DNA from: Rikenellaceae bacterium
GTDB taxonomy: Bacteria; Bacteroidota; Bacteroidia; Bacteroidales; Rikenellaceae
DNA length: 32,569 bases
Assembly (NCBI GenBank): GCA_015059945.1
Contig: SUZJ01000012.1
Location: 1 to 32,569 of the forward strand
Direction: 5' to 3'
A program made the position numbers and the translations under genes. Positions 14,691 through 24,376 of this stretch are shown one piece after another; position 1 is the first letter of the stretch, and each line of letters begins with the position of its first letter. Under the pieces are notes generated by a model. That model did not search any database. It saw only the letters and a list, made by a program, of their open reading frames with translations, and had not been told where the DNA came from.

Positions 14691-16607
14691 TTACTCAAAC
14701 TTAACCACAACATCCTCCACCTGTGGTGGGAAGCAAATGGTTGGATCGCAGCACTGCCACTCGACGGCCACCTTAACCTCGGTGCCCTGGTTTGCTCGCA
14801 CCCTCTGCTGGAACACTGCACCATTGCGGAACACTGTGGTACCATTGGCAGTATAGAACTGCCCCTGGGGCTTAACCACGCCACCAACAGCCTCCACCCC
14901 CTCAGGCAGGCTGAACTTAACCTCGGTGGGGACAAACACATCTTCACCAGCCACTCGGTCGTAGATGTGGTAGCCCTCTTGGATTGTCAGGCGTACAGTA
15001 ACCACCCAGCTGCCGTCATAGAGCATCGAAGCATCGGTAGTAATGGCCACAGGATTGTTATTGTCGGTTTGGCCAGCGGCTGCACGCGCAGCCTTGCTAC
15101 GCATAAAGTAGTCGAAATAGGGATTTGCACCCTCCTCACGCGAGTTGATGAGCCATTTCCACCCTGCCGACTCCGAGAAGAACATATTGTCCTTGTTCTG
15201 GTCAAACCACTTGCGCCACTGGGCTGCAGTCGAGAAGTTCATCAGGGTATAGCGTTCGAGCAGGCGGCGGCCGACCTCGACGTTCGACCTATCCTCCCAC
15301 ATTGCAATAGCTTTATCAATCAGCGCAATGTCGTTATTGGCAATACCCAGTGCCTTGGCATCCACGTCGATAACAAGGCCATAGCCCGAGGCGTAGTAGT
15401 AGGGTAAGTTCTCGTCAAAGAAACGAGCATACTGCTCGGTGTCGGTGCCATAGAGTGCATAGAGGTCGCGTGCCTGCATCTGCAAGTACTGCTCGTAGGT
15501 GGGAATCTCCTCCAATCTGGCGTTCAGGTAGAAGAGTTCGTTTTCAGGCACATCCTCGCCTGCATCGACACGCCTCTGCACCTCGGCCTGTCTTTCGAGG
15601 GTTGCTTTATTGAAATCCTCCAAACTCTTTACATAGTTCTCGTAGCTGGCGCGGCTCACAAACTCCTTGCGGTCGGCAATATAGCTACGAGTAGAGATGC
15701 GGTCGTCGTACTTGCGAGCAATGGGAGTTTGGCCTGCAAACTTGGAGATATAGACAATTGCATTGGCCAGCAGTGGTTTGGCCTCGTCGGTCATATAAGC
15801 AGGCGAAGCGGCAAAGCCCCAGTGGAAGAAGTTGCCGTGACGTGCCAGAGCCACTGCATCGGGCGACTTGGCGCACTCGCCACCGCAAATCCACTCGGCC
15901 TCGGGCGAATCCTCATAACCACCCGGGCGGGCTACCATACCTATACGAACACTCTGCATCTGGCCCGTAAAGTCGTAGGTCTGTACGCGCCACATCTCCA
16001 TAGTTTCGGGCACCTTGTGGTCCTCGAAGTGGTGTGGGAACGACTTGATACCCTCGGGTGTGGGGCGCTGCTCGGTGGTCATCTTCACCTTGAAGGGGCC
16101 GTTGAAAATGGGGTGCTCGGCCCTCCACGAGTGGGCGTGCGACATAAGGCAGAGGCAGTACCAATCGTTTTTGGTACCAATCGAGCGAGTGAGACTCTCG
16201 TTCATCTCGGCCACCAACAATGCGGGGCGGTCGAAATCTTGGCTCAGGTAGTTTGCGCTAAGGTAGTCGCCCTTGCGACGATTTTGGTACTTGGGTGTCA
16301 GGGGCGTTGTAGGTTTGCCGTCGAAGATAGTAACGTCGTACTGGTCCGACATCTGCTCGGTGTAGTTGTCGGCGTGTACCACCTCAACGGTCCGGAAGTA
16401 CTCTTTGAGGAACGACTCCCAGGCTGCCATACGGGCCTTGACACTGGCATCGAACTCCTCTTGGGTGTGGCCTTCGAGCCCAAACGAAGTATCAAACTCG
16501 GCACTGCCACCAACGTAGAGTACGCTGATGTTTTGCTTCTTGGGGGCTGCAAACACTACACCGAGTGTCATTACCACAGCCACCACTGTCATCAAAATCC
16601 TTTTCAT
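14691..16607 (-). CDS. Secreted ThuA-like / DsbD-alpha-like fusion protein
   Basis: The 638-residue protein has a signal peptide (residues 1-20, cleavage near VFAAPKK). Residues 25-300 resemble ThuA-like glutamine-amidotransferase-fold domains: ISVLYVGGSAEFD, YDVTIFDGKPT, and NFFHWGFAASPAYMTDEAKPLL before AIVYISKFAG. A largely helical middle follows (300-510). The C-terminal about 120 residues look like the N-terminal domain of DsbD. They include SWVVTVRLTIQEGYHIYDR and the closing WQCCDPTICFPP, where Cys619 and Cys625 match the C-x5-C redox pair of DsbD-alpha. It is the last gene of the SusCD operon, after two TlpA-like lipoproteins, so it may receive electrons or exchange disulfides with them. 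The ThuA assignment is less certain than the DsbD one. Confidence 0.7.
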   Translation of the reverse strand: MKRILMTVVAVVMTLGVVFAAPKKQNISVLYVGGSAEFDTSFGLEGHTQEEFDASVKARMAAWESFLKEYFRTVEVVHADNYTEQMSDQYDVTIFDGKPTTPLTPKYQNRRKGDYLSANYLSQDFDRPALLVAEMNESLTRSIGTKNDWYCLCLMSHAHSWRAEHPIFNGPFKVKMTTEQRPTPEGIKSFPHHFEDHKVPETMEMWRVQTYDFTGQMQSVRIGMVARPGGYEDSPEAEWICGGECAKSPDAVALARHGNFFHWGFAASPAYMTDEAKPLLANAIVYISKFAGQTPIARKYDDRISTRSYIADRKEFVSRASYENYVKSLEDFNKATLERQAEVQRRVDAGEDVPENELFYLNARLEEIPTYEQYLQMQARDLYALYGTDTEQYARFFDENLPYYYASGYGLVIDVDAKALGIANNDIALIDKAIAMWEDRSNVEVGRRLLERYTLMNFSTAAQWRKWFDQNKDNMFFSESAGWKWLINSREEGANPYFDYFMRSKAARAAAGQTDNNNPVAITTDASMLYDGSWVVTVRLTIQEGYHIYDRVAGEDVFVPTEVKFSLPEGVEAVGGVVKPQGQFYTANGTTVFRNGAVFQQRVRANQGTEVKVAVEWQCCDPTICFPPQVEDVVVKFE

Positions 16608-16642
16608 AGTTGCTATTGTATAGTTTAATTTCCCAACAAAAT

Positions 16643-16697
16643 GTGGCCCCGTACTCTACCAATATATTAACCAACCGCTTGGTAGAGTCGGGACCAC
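16643..16697. other. Strong intercistronic hairpin
   Basis: The arms at 16643-16662 and 16679-16697 pair over about 19 positions with one mismatch and one bulge (core ACTCTACCAA / TTGGTAGAGT). The loop is 16 bases. No T run follows on the minus strand, so it is more likely an RNA-processing or stability hairpin than a full terminator. Confidence 0.7.
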
Positions 16698-16711
16698 CAC
16701 ATATTATTCAC

Positions 16712-17734
16712 TTATTTGAGCAACTCCTCGAGCTTCTGGCCCAGGGCCTCGCCACGCAGGTCGGTCGCTACGATAGTACCCTCGCTATCTACCAAGAAGT
16801 TGGCAGGAATGGCCGAAACAGCATAGTCGGCTGCGGCAGGCTCGGCCCAACCCTGAACGGTCGATACGTTTTTCCACACGAGTTCTTTGGTCTTGATGGC
16901 GTTAATCCAAGCCTCTTTGTTGCTGTCGAGGCTCACACCAAAAATCTCAAAGCCCAGCTCGTGATACTTGGCATAGTCGGCTACCAAGTAGGGCACCTCG
17001 CCCATACAGGGGCCGCACCACGAAGCCCAAAAGTCGATAAGGGTGTATTTGTTTGCCTTGTAGACATCGCTCAGCCTCAACTCGTTACCCTCGGCATCGG
17101 GGGCAACGATATCGATGCACTGCTTGCCCACTGCTACGTTCAGTTTGGCCTGAGCACGCTCGCCCAAACGAACAACCTCGGCCATTTGCTGATACTTGGC
17201 AGGCAGTGCTGCAATGCGGTCGAGAATCTCCTGACCTTCCATCGAGTAGCTCTCTTGGTTTACAAACTGCATCACACCATAGAGGTTGTCGCTATTGTCG
17301 GCCAAGAGTTTCTCCATAAAGGCGTTATACTCGGCATACACACCCTCGGGGTCCTCGCCGGCCATCAGTCGGGCCCGAGCCTTGGCGCTAAACTGAATCT
17401 GCTGATTGGCAGCCTCGCTGGCAGGGCCACCCTCGACAACGGGCTCCTCGACCGAGCCGCTAACCTTGATATCCTTCACGTCGTCGGCATATACTGCGGC
17501 AAAGAACTGGTCCTCGCCCACGCGCAGATAGCCCACAACGGGAGTTTCGCTCTTGTGGGTGAGCACAAAGGCCCCGTCGGTAATCTCGGTCTCTACAATC
17601 GTTTGACCACGCAAATCGGTCAGGGCAATAACGCCCTCGGCACCATCGAGTGTACCCTCGATGGTGTAGGTCTGTGCGGAGTTGCAAGCCACCATAGTCA
17701 GGGCAGCCAAGGCAACAAACATCAATCTCTTCAT
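16712..17734 (-). CDS. TlpA-like thioredoxin-fold lipoprotein (WCGPC)
   Basis: The 340-residue protein has a lipoprotein signal (TMVAC, Cys17). The N-terminal domain (about residues 22-100) is of DUF4369 type, beginning YTIEGTLDGAEG. A helical linker follows, and then a C-terminal TlpA/AhpC-type thioredoxin domain (about 200-340). It shows YTLIDFWASWCGPCMGEVPYL (Cys240, Cys243) and a cis-Pro in SAIPANFLVD. Such proteins are membrane-anchored thiol:disulfide oxidoreductases of the periplasm or surface. It follows a related WCRPC lipoprotein in the same operon and precedes the DsbD-alpha-like protein. Confidence 0.9.
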   Translation of the reverse strand: MKRLMFVALAALTMVACNSAQTYTIEGTLDGAEGVIALTDLRGQTIVETEITDGAFVLTHKSETPVVGYLRVGEDQFFAAVYADDVKDIKVSGSVEEPVVEGGPASEAANQQIQFSAKARARLMAGEDPEGVYAEYNAFMEKLLADNSDNLYGVMQFVNQESYSMEGQEILDRIAALPAKYQQMAEVVRLGERAQAKLNVAVGKQCIDIVAPDAEGNELRLSDVYKANKYTLIDFWASWCGPCMGEVPYLVADYAKYHELGFEIFGVSLDSNKEAWINAIKTKELVWKNVSTVQGWAEPAAADYAVSAIPANFLVDSEGTIVATDLRGEALGQKLEELLK

Positions 17735-17787
17735 AGTTAAATCACTGTTTTTGAGGTTCTACTTTTTGTCGTTCTTTTTCGGTTAGC

Positions 17788-17817
17788 TCTTGGCAGTGGA
17801 TCCAACCGCTGCCAAGA
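17788..17817. other. Intercistronic hairpin
   Basis: The perfect 9-bp arms TCTTGGCAG and CTGCCAAGA enclose a 12-base loop. It lies in the 270-base gap between the two TlpA-like genes. The remainder of that gap (17818-18004) shows no gene or clear site. No T run follows on the minus strand. Confidence 0.6.
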
Positions 17818-18004
17818 ATTTTGTGTGATTTACTCTGCCACACCCAGTATTTTAGGTTGTTTATACTAAACCGTATGATTGTGGCCTACACATTTCGCAA
17901 TGGGGCGACCACCGATTTGGATTTTTACCCATCCTATAAAAACAATAATGCTATAATTGTGTGTCCTTATAATCGCTTATTCTCTGCTTGGGCCACTACT
18001 ACTC

Positions 18005-19114
18005 CTAAAAGCCAAATGCCTTTTTGAGCTCCTCTTCGAGCGACTGGTCATCAACCTTGCCGATGATGTTGAAATCGCTGTCGATAAGATATTTGGTGGG
18101 CAGATAGTGAACGTCGTATTTGTCCGACTGGTCGTTTGAGCGGTCATAGGCACCACTCTCGGTACGTTTCAGGCCACGCAAAATGTGGTGGAACTCCTGC
18201 AATCCGTCTTGCTCCACAGCGTTGCGCCAAGCCTCCTCGTTGGAGTCGTCGTCGGCCACATAGACCACCTCGAAGCCTTTGTCTTTATACTTCTCGTAGA
18301 GCTCTTTGACGTGGGGGTTGCTTGCGCGACAGGGGCGGCACCACGAGGCCCAGAAATCCACAAGTATGTAGCTGCCTTTGAGTTGGTCGAGCGAAAATGG
18401 GTTGCCGTTGATGTCGGTACCACCGATTACGGGTGCGGGGTTGCCGGGTTCGAGCGAACGACGCAACTCTGCGGCTGCTATAATCTCTTTGGCCTCTTTC
18501 CACTCCTTGACCTCGGCGGGCAGAGAGTTGTAATACTCCTCCATCTCGGCTACACTCTTCTCGGAGGTGTAGGCACTGAATTTGCTTACCGAGGTGTAGC
18601 AGTAGGGGTGTTTGGCCGTAAACTCCTTCTCGATATCATTGTATTGGGCAAAGAGCTCCCTTATTTTGGCCTCATTTTCGGGTGTGCGATCTGCTTGGAG
18701 TTTTTGCATTTCGTTCATAAGGGGTGCGGCAGCTCTCTCCATTTCGAGAGCGAGGGCAAATTGCTCCGAGCCGGTGGCGGAGTTGATGCGTCCGCTCTCC
18801 CAGTCGGCGTTGAGAACGATGGTGCCCGGTTCAACGACCAGACTGATATATTTGGGTTGTCCCTGAGAGTAGTCGGGCTCCTCGGTGTCGAGCAACACGG
18901 CCGAGTAGGGTTGCGAAAGGTTGGCCTTAGCCACAAACTTACCATCCTTGACCTTTGCCTCTACAACGATAGGTGTCGCATCAAACCCGCCTCCGATTTG
19001 GAGGTAAACTACCTCTTTGTCGTAGTTTGCCAGAGTTCCTTCGAGAGTGAAGTTGTTTTTCGAGCAGCCTACCAATGTGGCAGTGCCCAAGATGATTGCC
19101 AAAAGCCTTTTCAT
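18005..19114 (-). CDS. TlpA-like thioredoxin-fold lipoprotein (WCRPC)
   Basis: The 369-residue protein has a lipoprotein signal (TLVGC, Cys17). An N-terminal DUF4369 domain (about residues 20-110) begins FTLEGTLANYDKEVVYLQIGG. A helical middle with a Glu/Lys-rich stretch (about 120-215) follows, then a thioredoxin domain (about 222-369) containing YILVDFWASWCRPCRASNPH (Cys259, Cys262) and a cis-Pro at 339 in HYLPTKYLID. The active-site dipeptide is Arg-Pro instead of Gly-Pro as in its downstream neighbour, which would change its redox potential. It is the first gene after susD, 99 bases away with a hairpin between. Confidence 0.9.
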   Translation of the reverse strand: MKRLLAIILGTATLVGCSKNNFTLEGTLANYDKEVVYLQIGGGFDATPIVVEAKVKDGKFVAKANLSQPYSAVLLDTEEPDYSQGQPKYISLVVEPGTIVLNADWESGRINSATGSEQFALALEMERAAAPLMNEMQKLQADRTPENEAKIRELFAQYNDIEKEFTAKHPYCYTSVSKFSAYTSEKSVAEMEEYYNSLPAEVKEWKEAKEIIAAAELRRSLEPGNPAPVIGGTDINGNPFSLDQLKGSYILVDFWASWCRPCRASNPHVKELYEKYKDKGFEVVYVADDDSNEEAWRNAVEQDGLQEFHHILRGLKRTESGAYDRSNDQSDKYDVHYLPTKYLIDSDFNIIGKVDDQSLEEELKKAFGF

Positions 19115-19159
19115 AGTGTTCTGTTTGTTTGCTTAGTTAGTACGTGGGGTGATTTGCTA

Positions 19160-19186
19160 CCAGTGGGGGTAATCAGCCCCCACTGG
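19160..19186. other. Intercistronic hairpin after susD
   Basis: The perfect 10-bp GC-rich arms CCAGTGGGGG and CCCCCACTGG enclose a 7-base loop. It starts 27 bases past the susD stop. A partial T run on the minus strand is absent, so it may protect the upstream susCD message or give partial termination. Confidence 0.75.
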
Positions 19187-19213
19187 CAAAAGGTTTATGT
19201 TTGTACAACTACT

Positions 19214-20773
19214 CTACTCGTAGTTCTGCACAAAGTCGGTCAGGTTCATAGTCTTCTGGGGGAAGGGACGAATCCAAACCTTCGAGTCGGGAGTCAAGGG
19301 GAAGTTGACGGTCTTACCTGCAACATAGTTACCTGCCTCATCGGTAGTAGCATAGGTAAACTCTTTGTTGATGGTGTAAGCCCAAGCGCTCTCGGCATTC
19401 CAGCGTTTCTGCCAGTAGAAGAAGCCGCTACGGAACCAGTGCTCTGCCCAAACAACCTTACGAAGCTCCTTGATAGCGTCGGCCTCGTTGTTGAACGAAA
19501 CAGGTTTGTAGTAGTTCTCGGGGGCAATCACGCCCATAGCAGTAGGATCCTGCGAGATAGCTGCCTCGTAGAGCTCTTTGTTGGGCTGACGGCGGCAGAG
19601 GACGTAGTTGATATTGTCGGCTGCGGTGGCCCACTCCTGTTCGCGGATGGCGCACTCGGCCAGTACGAAGTACATATCAACGGTGCTCAGGCCATTACCA
19701 TTGGGGAAGAAGAAGTCGCCCATATACAAACGACCATACATAGTGCCCGAATAGTCGGGAGCATCGCTGTACGAGATGTGGTTGAGCAGAATGTTCTTGT
19801 CGCCATCAAGCTCTTTGAGCAAGAATGGATATGCGCTGTACCAGAAGAAGTAGAGGTAGTCGGTCTTGAAGATATCCTCTTTGGTAACAATACCGGTCGA
19901 TTTGTCGCGACGGAGCTCCCAACCGGGGTAAACCTTCATAGCATCAACTGGATCGGTCCACATATCGGGGCGGTAAACCAACATAGTGTTGTAGTCGTCG
20001 ACAGTGGGCTCGATAGCGATTGCAGCGGCAGCAGCATTCTTGGCAGCACCATAGTTGCGCACCTCCATATTAACCAGAGCCTCAACAGCATAGAGAGCTG
20101 CATTGCTCAGGCGCATACGGTTGTTCGAGGGAGCTTGCAGAGCATCCAACTCTTTGGCGGCAGCAATGTCGGCCAAGATGTTCTCGTAGAACTTCTTCAT
20201 AGTGAGCTGTACGGGAGTCTGCGAGGGGTCGTTGTCCTCGAATGCGTAGGCCATTGCCCACTGGGTGTCGGCAGTGGCGGGGTCGTAGGCACCTGCGTAG
20301 TTCTTAACCAACAGATAGTGCAGATAAGCACGCAGGGTGAGAGCCTCGGCTTTCAGACGTTTAGCCAGCTCGCGGTCGCCCTCGGCGGTATCGGCATTTT
20401 TGATTACTGGGTTGGCAACCTGACCGATAAGCTCATACATCTGAGTATAGTAGCTGTCGGTGGTCAGTTTGTCATAAACCATATCGATAAGACTAAAATC
20501 GCCGGTAATACACATAGCAGTATTGGGGCTTGTTGCAGGAGCATTGACGAGGGTCTCCAAAGCATTGCCAAGGTAGCCCAGATTACCACTTGTGATAATC
20601 GAGTGTTTGCCTTCACCCAAGTTGGGCCACTCGTAGTTGAGTAACATATCGAGGTCGCTCACACGTTGGAGCATATTCACACCTTTGGGACTCAACTCTG
20701 TGAACTTGGCACAACCTGTAGCCATAATGGCTGCACCAAGAATTGCCAATATATTTATAACTCTTCTTTTCAT
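19214..20773 (-). CDS. SusD/RagB-family outer-membrane nutrient-binding lipoprotein
   Basis: The 519-residue protein has a lipoprotein signal (IMATGC, Cys21) followed by KFTELSPKGV, a common SusD opening. The body is mainly alpha-helical with TPR-like stretches (for example LAKRLKAEALTLRAYLHYLL, about residues 190-210, and LSTVDMYFVLAECAIREQEW later). The C-terminus has WAEHWFRSGFFYWQKRWN. SusD lids the SusC barrel and binds the substrate. It lies 14 bases after susC, so the two are translated from one message. No glycan-degrading enzyme lies nearby, so the ligand may not be a polysaccharide. Confidence 0.92.
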   Translation of the reverse strand: MKRRVINILAILGAAIMATGCAKFTELSPKGVNMLQRVSDLDMLLNYEWPNLGEGKHSIITSGNLGYLGNALETLVNAPATSPNTAMCITGDFSLIDMVYDKLTTDSYYTQMYELIGQVANPVIKNADTAEGDRELAKRLKAEALTLRAYLHYLLVKNYAGAYDPATADTQWAMAYAFEDNDPSQTPVQLTMKKFYENILADIAAAKELDALQAPSNNRMRLSNAALYAVEALVNMEVRNYGAAKNAAAAAIAIEPTVDDYNTMLVYRPDMWTDPVDAMKVYPGWELRRDKSTGIVTKEDIFKTDYLYFFWYSAYPFLLKELDGDKNILLNHISYSDAPDYSGTMYGRLYMGDFFFPNGNGLSTVDMYFVLAECAIREQEWATAADNINYVLCRRQPNKELYEAAISQDPTAMGVIAPENYYKPVSFNNEADAIKELRKVVWAEHWFRSGFFYWQKRWNAESAWAYTINKEFTYATTDEAGNYVAGKTVNFPLTPDSKVWIRPFPQKTMNLTDFVQNYE

Positions 20774-20787
20774 AGTGTTGTGTCAGT

Positions 20788-23700
20788 TTAGAAGTTAATG
20801 TTCAGACCAAATACATAGTTAGTTGTGCGAGCAATACCACCGGTCTCGGGGTCTACGCCCAACTCGTTAGCCAACCACAGAGGTTTGGGGTTATCGATCT
20901 GGAAGCGGAGGTTAGCCCTACCGATACCCAGACGTTTGGTTACGCTCTGAGGAATGTCGTAGCCGAGGATGATGTTACGAATCTTGATGAACGAAGCGTC
21001 GTGAACAAATACGTCGGCGTACTGGAACTCGCTCGAAGTGTAGCTCGAACCATAGTAACCACCACCGGGAACAACGGTCTCGTCGGGGTTATTAACGGGG
21101 TGCCAAGCATCGAGATACTCAATCATAACAGGCATTACACCCATCATAGGACCAGTGAATGACTGCTCACCTACGGGCCTCATACGCTGAACGTGACCAC
21201 CATAGTAAACCATCATTGCGCTCAACGAGAAACCCTTGTAGCTCAGGCGGTTCTCCCAGCTGATAGCCACTTTGGGATCGCTCTGGCCCATAAACTCCAT
21301 AACCTCGTCGGGATCACCACCCCAAACGCTATTGTCCAAAACGGTGCACTCCTTGTCGGCCCAGTACATATGGGTCGAGCCGTTTACGATGTCATTCACA
21401 GCATCCGACAGACCTGCGTGGCGCTGTGACCAAACGGCACTTGCGGGATAGCCGGTCTTGAAGGGGTTGCTAACCAACTGGTAACCTGCGGTCGAGGGGT
21501 TCTCAACATCGGTAATCTTGTTCTTGTTGTACGAGAAGGTACCACTCATATTCCAGCTGAAGCCACCGGGCTGTTTAGCGCGAATAACGTCGCCATTCAG
21601 GGTAACCTCAACACCATCGTTGACCATACTTGCAGCGTTCATTGCCATCGAAGCAAAACCATTCGAGTCCTCCAACAGCTTGTCGGCAAACAGGTTAGTA
21701 CCGTTCTTGTGGTAGAAGTCGATGCTACCATTGAGGCGGTGGTCAAACAGTGCGAAGTCGATACCGAAGTTGGTGGTAGCGGTCTTCTCCCAAGTAAGGC
21801 TTGGGTTGGCGGGGCTGGTAACCATACCATAGGGCAGCAGCGAGAACTCGTTGATCCAACCGGTAGCAGCAGTCATATAGCTGGTTGCACCCTGATAGAT
21901 GTTACCGGTGATACCATAGCTGATACGAGCTTTCAGAGTATTAACAAAGTTCAAATCCTGCAAGAACTGCTCTTTCTCCAAGTTCCAGCTTGCACCTGCC
22001 GACCAGAGAGGAGTACCACGGAATTTGGTATCCAGACCGTAGATGTCGGCATAGTCAGAACGATACGAACCAAACAGGTGGTATTTCTCGTCCCACGACA
22101 AGGTCAAGTTGGCATAACCCGAAGCGTAGCGGTGCCATACCTCCCTCATAGGGCCAATAGCGTTTGCCATATAGGGGCTGTAATAGAGCTGGTTGGCGAA
22201 GCAGTCGGCACCATAGTAAGGAGTCTGAGTAAGAGTATTCAGATGGGGGAAGTCAACCGAGGTGGTTGCGTGGCTCTGCAACTGGTCGTCGTAGCCAAGC
22301 ATCATACCTTTGGTACCACGGCTCAGAGTCTCGCGGAACTCCAAACCTGCCAGCAGGTTTACGTCCAACTTGCCAAACGAGCGGTCGAAGTTGAGCTGAC
22401 CACGACCGGTCCAAGCGTCGGTGCGGGTCTCCTGAGTAGCGCGGTAACCACCATTCTCGGGAATCAGGTAGCTGAAAGTACCATCGGGGTTGGGCACGGT
22501 GTAGGCGTTACGCATCTGGCGCATAACAATACTATTCTCGGTCATATCGTGGATAGAGTTGCTGCGGCCCATCTCATAGAGGAACTGGGTATTGACGGTC
22601 AGACCATCAATGATGCGGAAGATAAGTTCGCCCTGCAAACGGCTATTCAGACGGCCCGAAGAGATACGGTCCTCCCACTTGTCTTGCAGAGGGTTGTAGA
22701 ACGAGCTGCGGAAGCCCTTAACATAGTTCTCGGGCAGCACATACTCGGGGTTGGTAAAACCAATGCTTGCCAAGTTGGCCAACTCGCCATTTTCGTCATA
22801 CAGACTCTCATAAGGTGCGTGACCAAAAGGATTGCTTGCATCGCCTCTGGGGGTGTTGCTAACATCAGCGCTGCTGATGATGGTGTTCATACCGATATTG
22901 GCAGTCAGCCACTTACCTACGTTGTAGCTACCTTTGTAGAAGATGTTGAACTGGTCGTTCTCGTCGCCAACAACGCCGGTATTGTCGTGGCGGTAGTTGA
23001 ATACCAAGTTAGACTGGAAGTGGTCGGTACGATTGCGGATAGCGATGTTGTACTGCTGCAAAATCTGGCGCTGCAACATATTGTCGGCAAACTCCTGAGC
23101 ATAGTTGTTACCCTTGGCCCTATCTACATACTTGTTGAAGTCATCCTCGCTCATCAAACCATTCAGCTTCTTCCAATAGCTCATATACAGAGGCGAAGGG
23201 CACGAAAAAGTTGCATACTGAGGGAATATAGCACCATACATACTAACATACATGCCATATGCGGGGTGAGTGAGCAGTTCATCGAGCTGAGTGAGTTCGA
23301 GCGAAACCTGCTCCTCGGCATTCATATAGAAGTTGTCGTGGTAGTCGACGTTCAGCTTGTCATAAACGGTAAAGTTGGCCTGAACATCTACGTTGGTCCT
23401 ACCAGCCTCGCGAGCACGCTTGGTCGTTACAACCAAGATACCGTTAGATGCACGAGCACCATAAATAGCGGCTGCGGCAGCATCTTTCAGTACGGTAACA
23501 TTCTCGATGTCATAGGGGTTAAGGTCCTCGATAGCCATCTCTACGGGCATACCGTCTACAACCAACAGAGGAGTACGCTCGGCGTGAATCGAGCTGATAC
23601 CACGAATCTGCATACCGCCATTGTAGGTCATCAGACCTGCTACACGGCCCTCCAAGTTGTCGAGTACGTTGGTGGTGAAACGCTCTTCGAGAGCCTCGGC

Positions 23701-24342
23701 ACTGAGCGAAACTACCGAACCGGTAACCTTCTCGCGCGAGATGGTCTGGTAACCGGTTACAACGATGTCTTCCATCACGGTCGAGTCGTCTTGCAGAGTA
23801 ACCTTAATCTCTTTCTGGCCGTTGAACACAACCTCTTGGGTTTTGAGGCCCATAAACGAGAACTGCAACACATCGCCCTTCTTGGCCTCGATGTGGAAGC
23901 GGCCCTCGCGGTCGGTCGACACGCCCTGCATTGTGCGCATAACGATTACCGAAGCACCAATCACGGGCTGGCCGGTAATGTCGTACACAATACCATTAGC
24001 TACGAGTTGTTTGCCTGCGGCAGCCTTCTGGGCGCTCTTTGCCGAGAGAGCTACCTGTTTGCCAACTACGCGGAATTCGATACCGGTTTTGGCAAACACC
24101 TCGTTAAGAAGTTTAGTCAAGTCATTGCTACTGGTCTTCACACTGACTTTCTGGTTTACATCGACAACATTGCTGTCGTAGATGAAGTTGTAGTCTGTCT
24201 GTGCCGAAATCTCGTTCAGAACTTTCGACAGTGGCGCATTCTCGTGATTGAGTTCCACCTTAACGCTCTGTGCAAAGAGTGTGGTAGATGCCAACAGCAT
24301 CGAGACTACAAGAGCCAAACATTGTAGTAAAGTTTTTCTCAT
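20788..24342 (-). CDS. SusC/RagA-family TonB-dependent outer-membrane transporter with STN domain
   Basis: I start at the ATG at 24342 (MRKTLLQC...), giving 1184 residues; the frame continues 3 codons to a TTG. In order: signal peptide (1-25); STN domain (about 28-100, VELNHENAPLSKVLNEIS...), which contacts FecR-type anti-sigma proteins; carboxypeptidase-like beta domain (about 116-184, GIVYDITGQPVIGASVIV); TonB-box-like DIVVTGY (192-198); plug (about 205-310, with LLVVDGMPV and LKDAAAAAIYGARASNGILVVTTK); and a 22-strand-type barrel to the C-terminus. The STN domain matches the ECF sigma and FecR genes upstream. It imports a ligand together with the SusD lipoprotein, powered by TonB/ExbBD. 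Confidence 0.95.
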   Translation of the reverse strand: MRKTLLQCLALVVSMLLASTTLFAQSVKVELNHENAPLSKVLNEISAQTDYNFIYDSNVVDVNQKVSVKTSSNDLTKLLNEVFAKTGIEFRVVGKQVALSAKSAQKAAAGKQLVANGIVYDITGQPVIGASVIVMRTMQGVSTDREGRFHIEAKKGDVLQFSFMGLKTQEVVFNGQKEIKVTLQDDSTVMEDIVVTGYQTISREKVTGSVVSLSAEALEERFTTNVLDNLEGRVAGLMTYNGGMQIRGISSIHAERTPLLVVDGMPVEMAIEDLNPYDIENVTVLKDAAAAAIYGARASNGILVVTTKRAREAGRTNVDVQANFTVYDKLNVDYHDNFYMNAEEQVSLELTQLDELLTHPAYGMYVSMYGAIFPQYATFSCPSPLYMSYWKKLNGLMSEDDFNKYVDRAKGNNYAQEFADNMLQRQILQQYNIAIRNRTDHFQSNLVFNYRHDNTGVVGDENDQFNIFYKGSYNVGKWLTANIGMNTIISSADVSNTPRGDASNPFGHAPYESLYDENGELANLASIGFTNPEYVLPENYVKGFRSSFYNPLQDKWEDRISSGRLNSRLQGELIFRIIDGLTVNTQFLYEMGRSNSIHDMTENSIVMRQMRNAYTVPNPDGTFSYLIPENGGYRATQETRTDAWTGRGQLNFDRSFGKLDVNLLAGLEFRETLSRGTKGMMLGYDDQLQSHATTSVDFPHLNTLTQTPYYGADCFANQLYYSPYMANAIGPMREVWHRYASGYANLTLSWDEKYHLFGSYRSDYADIYGLDTKFRGTPLWSAGASWNLEKEQFLQDLNFVNTLKARISYGITGNIYQGATSYMTAATGWINEFSLLPYGMVTSPANPSLTWEKTATTNFGIDFALFDHRLNGSIDFYHKNGTNLFADKLLEDSNGFASMAMNAASMVNDGVEVTLNGDVIRAKQPGGFSWNMSGTFSYNKNKITDVENPSTAGYQLVSNPFKTGYPASAVWSQRHAGLSDAVNDIVNGSTHMYWADKECTVLDNSVWGGDPDEVMEFMGQSDPKVAISWENRLSYKGFSLSAMMVYYGGHVQRMRPVGEQSFTGPMMGVMPVMIEYLDAWHPVNNPDETVVPGGGYYGSSYTSSEFQYADVFVHDASFIKIRNIILGYDIPQSVTKRLGIGRANLRFQIDNPKPLWLANELGVDPETGGIARTTNYVFGLNINF

Positions 24343-24376
24343 ACTATTCAAGTTTGTTGCGGTTAGATAATAAGTT

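Noticed and set aside
18185-20644. 819-codon plus-strand frame opposite the TlpA-like gene and susD
   Set aside because: Antisense to two clearly identified lipoprotein genes, no start signal or family resemblance.
21709-24327. 872-codon open frame on the plus strand opposite susC
   Set aside because: It lies fully antisense to an unmistakable SusC gene. The sense codon use avoids triplets that give antisense stops, so long antisense frames arise by chance; the translation has no family match.
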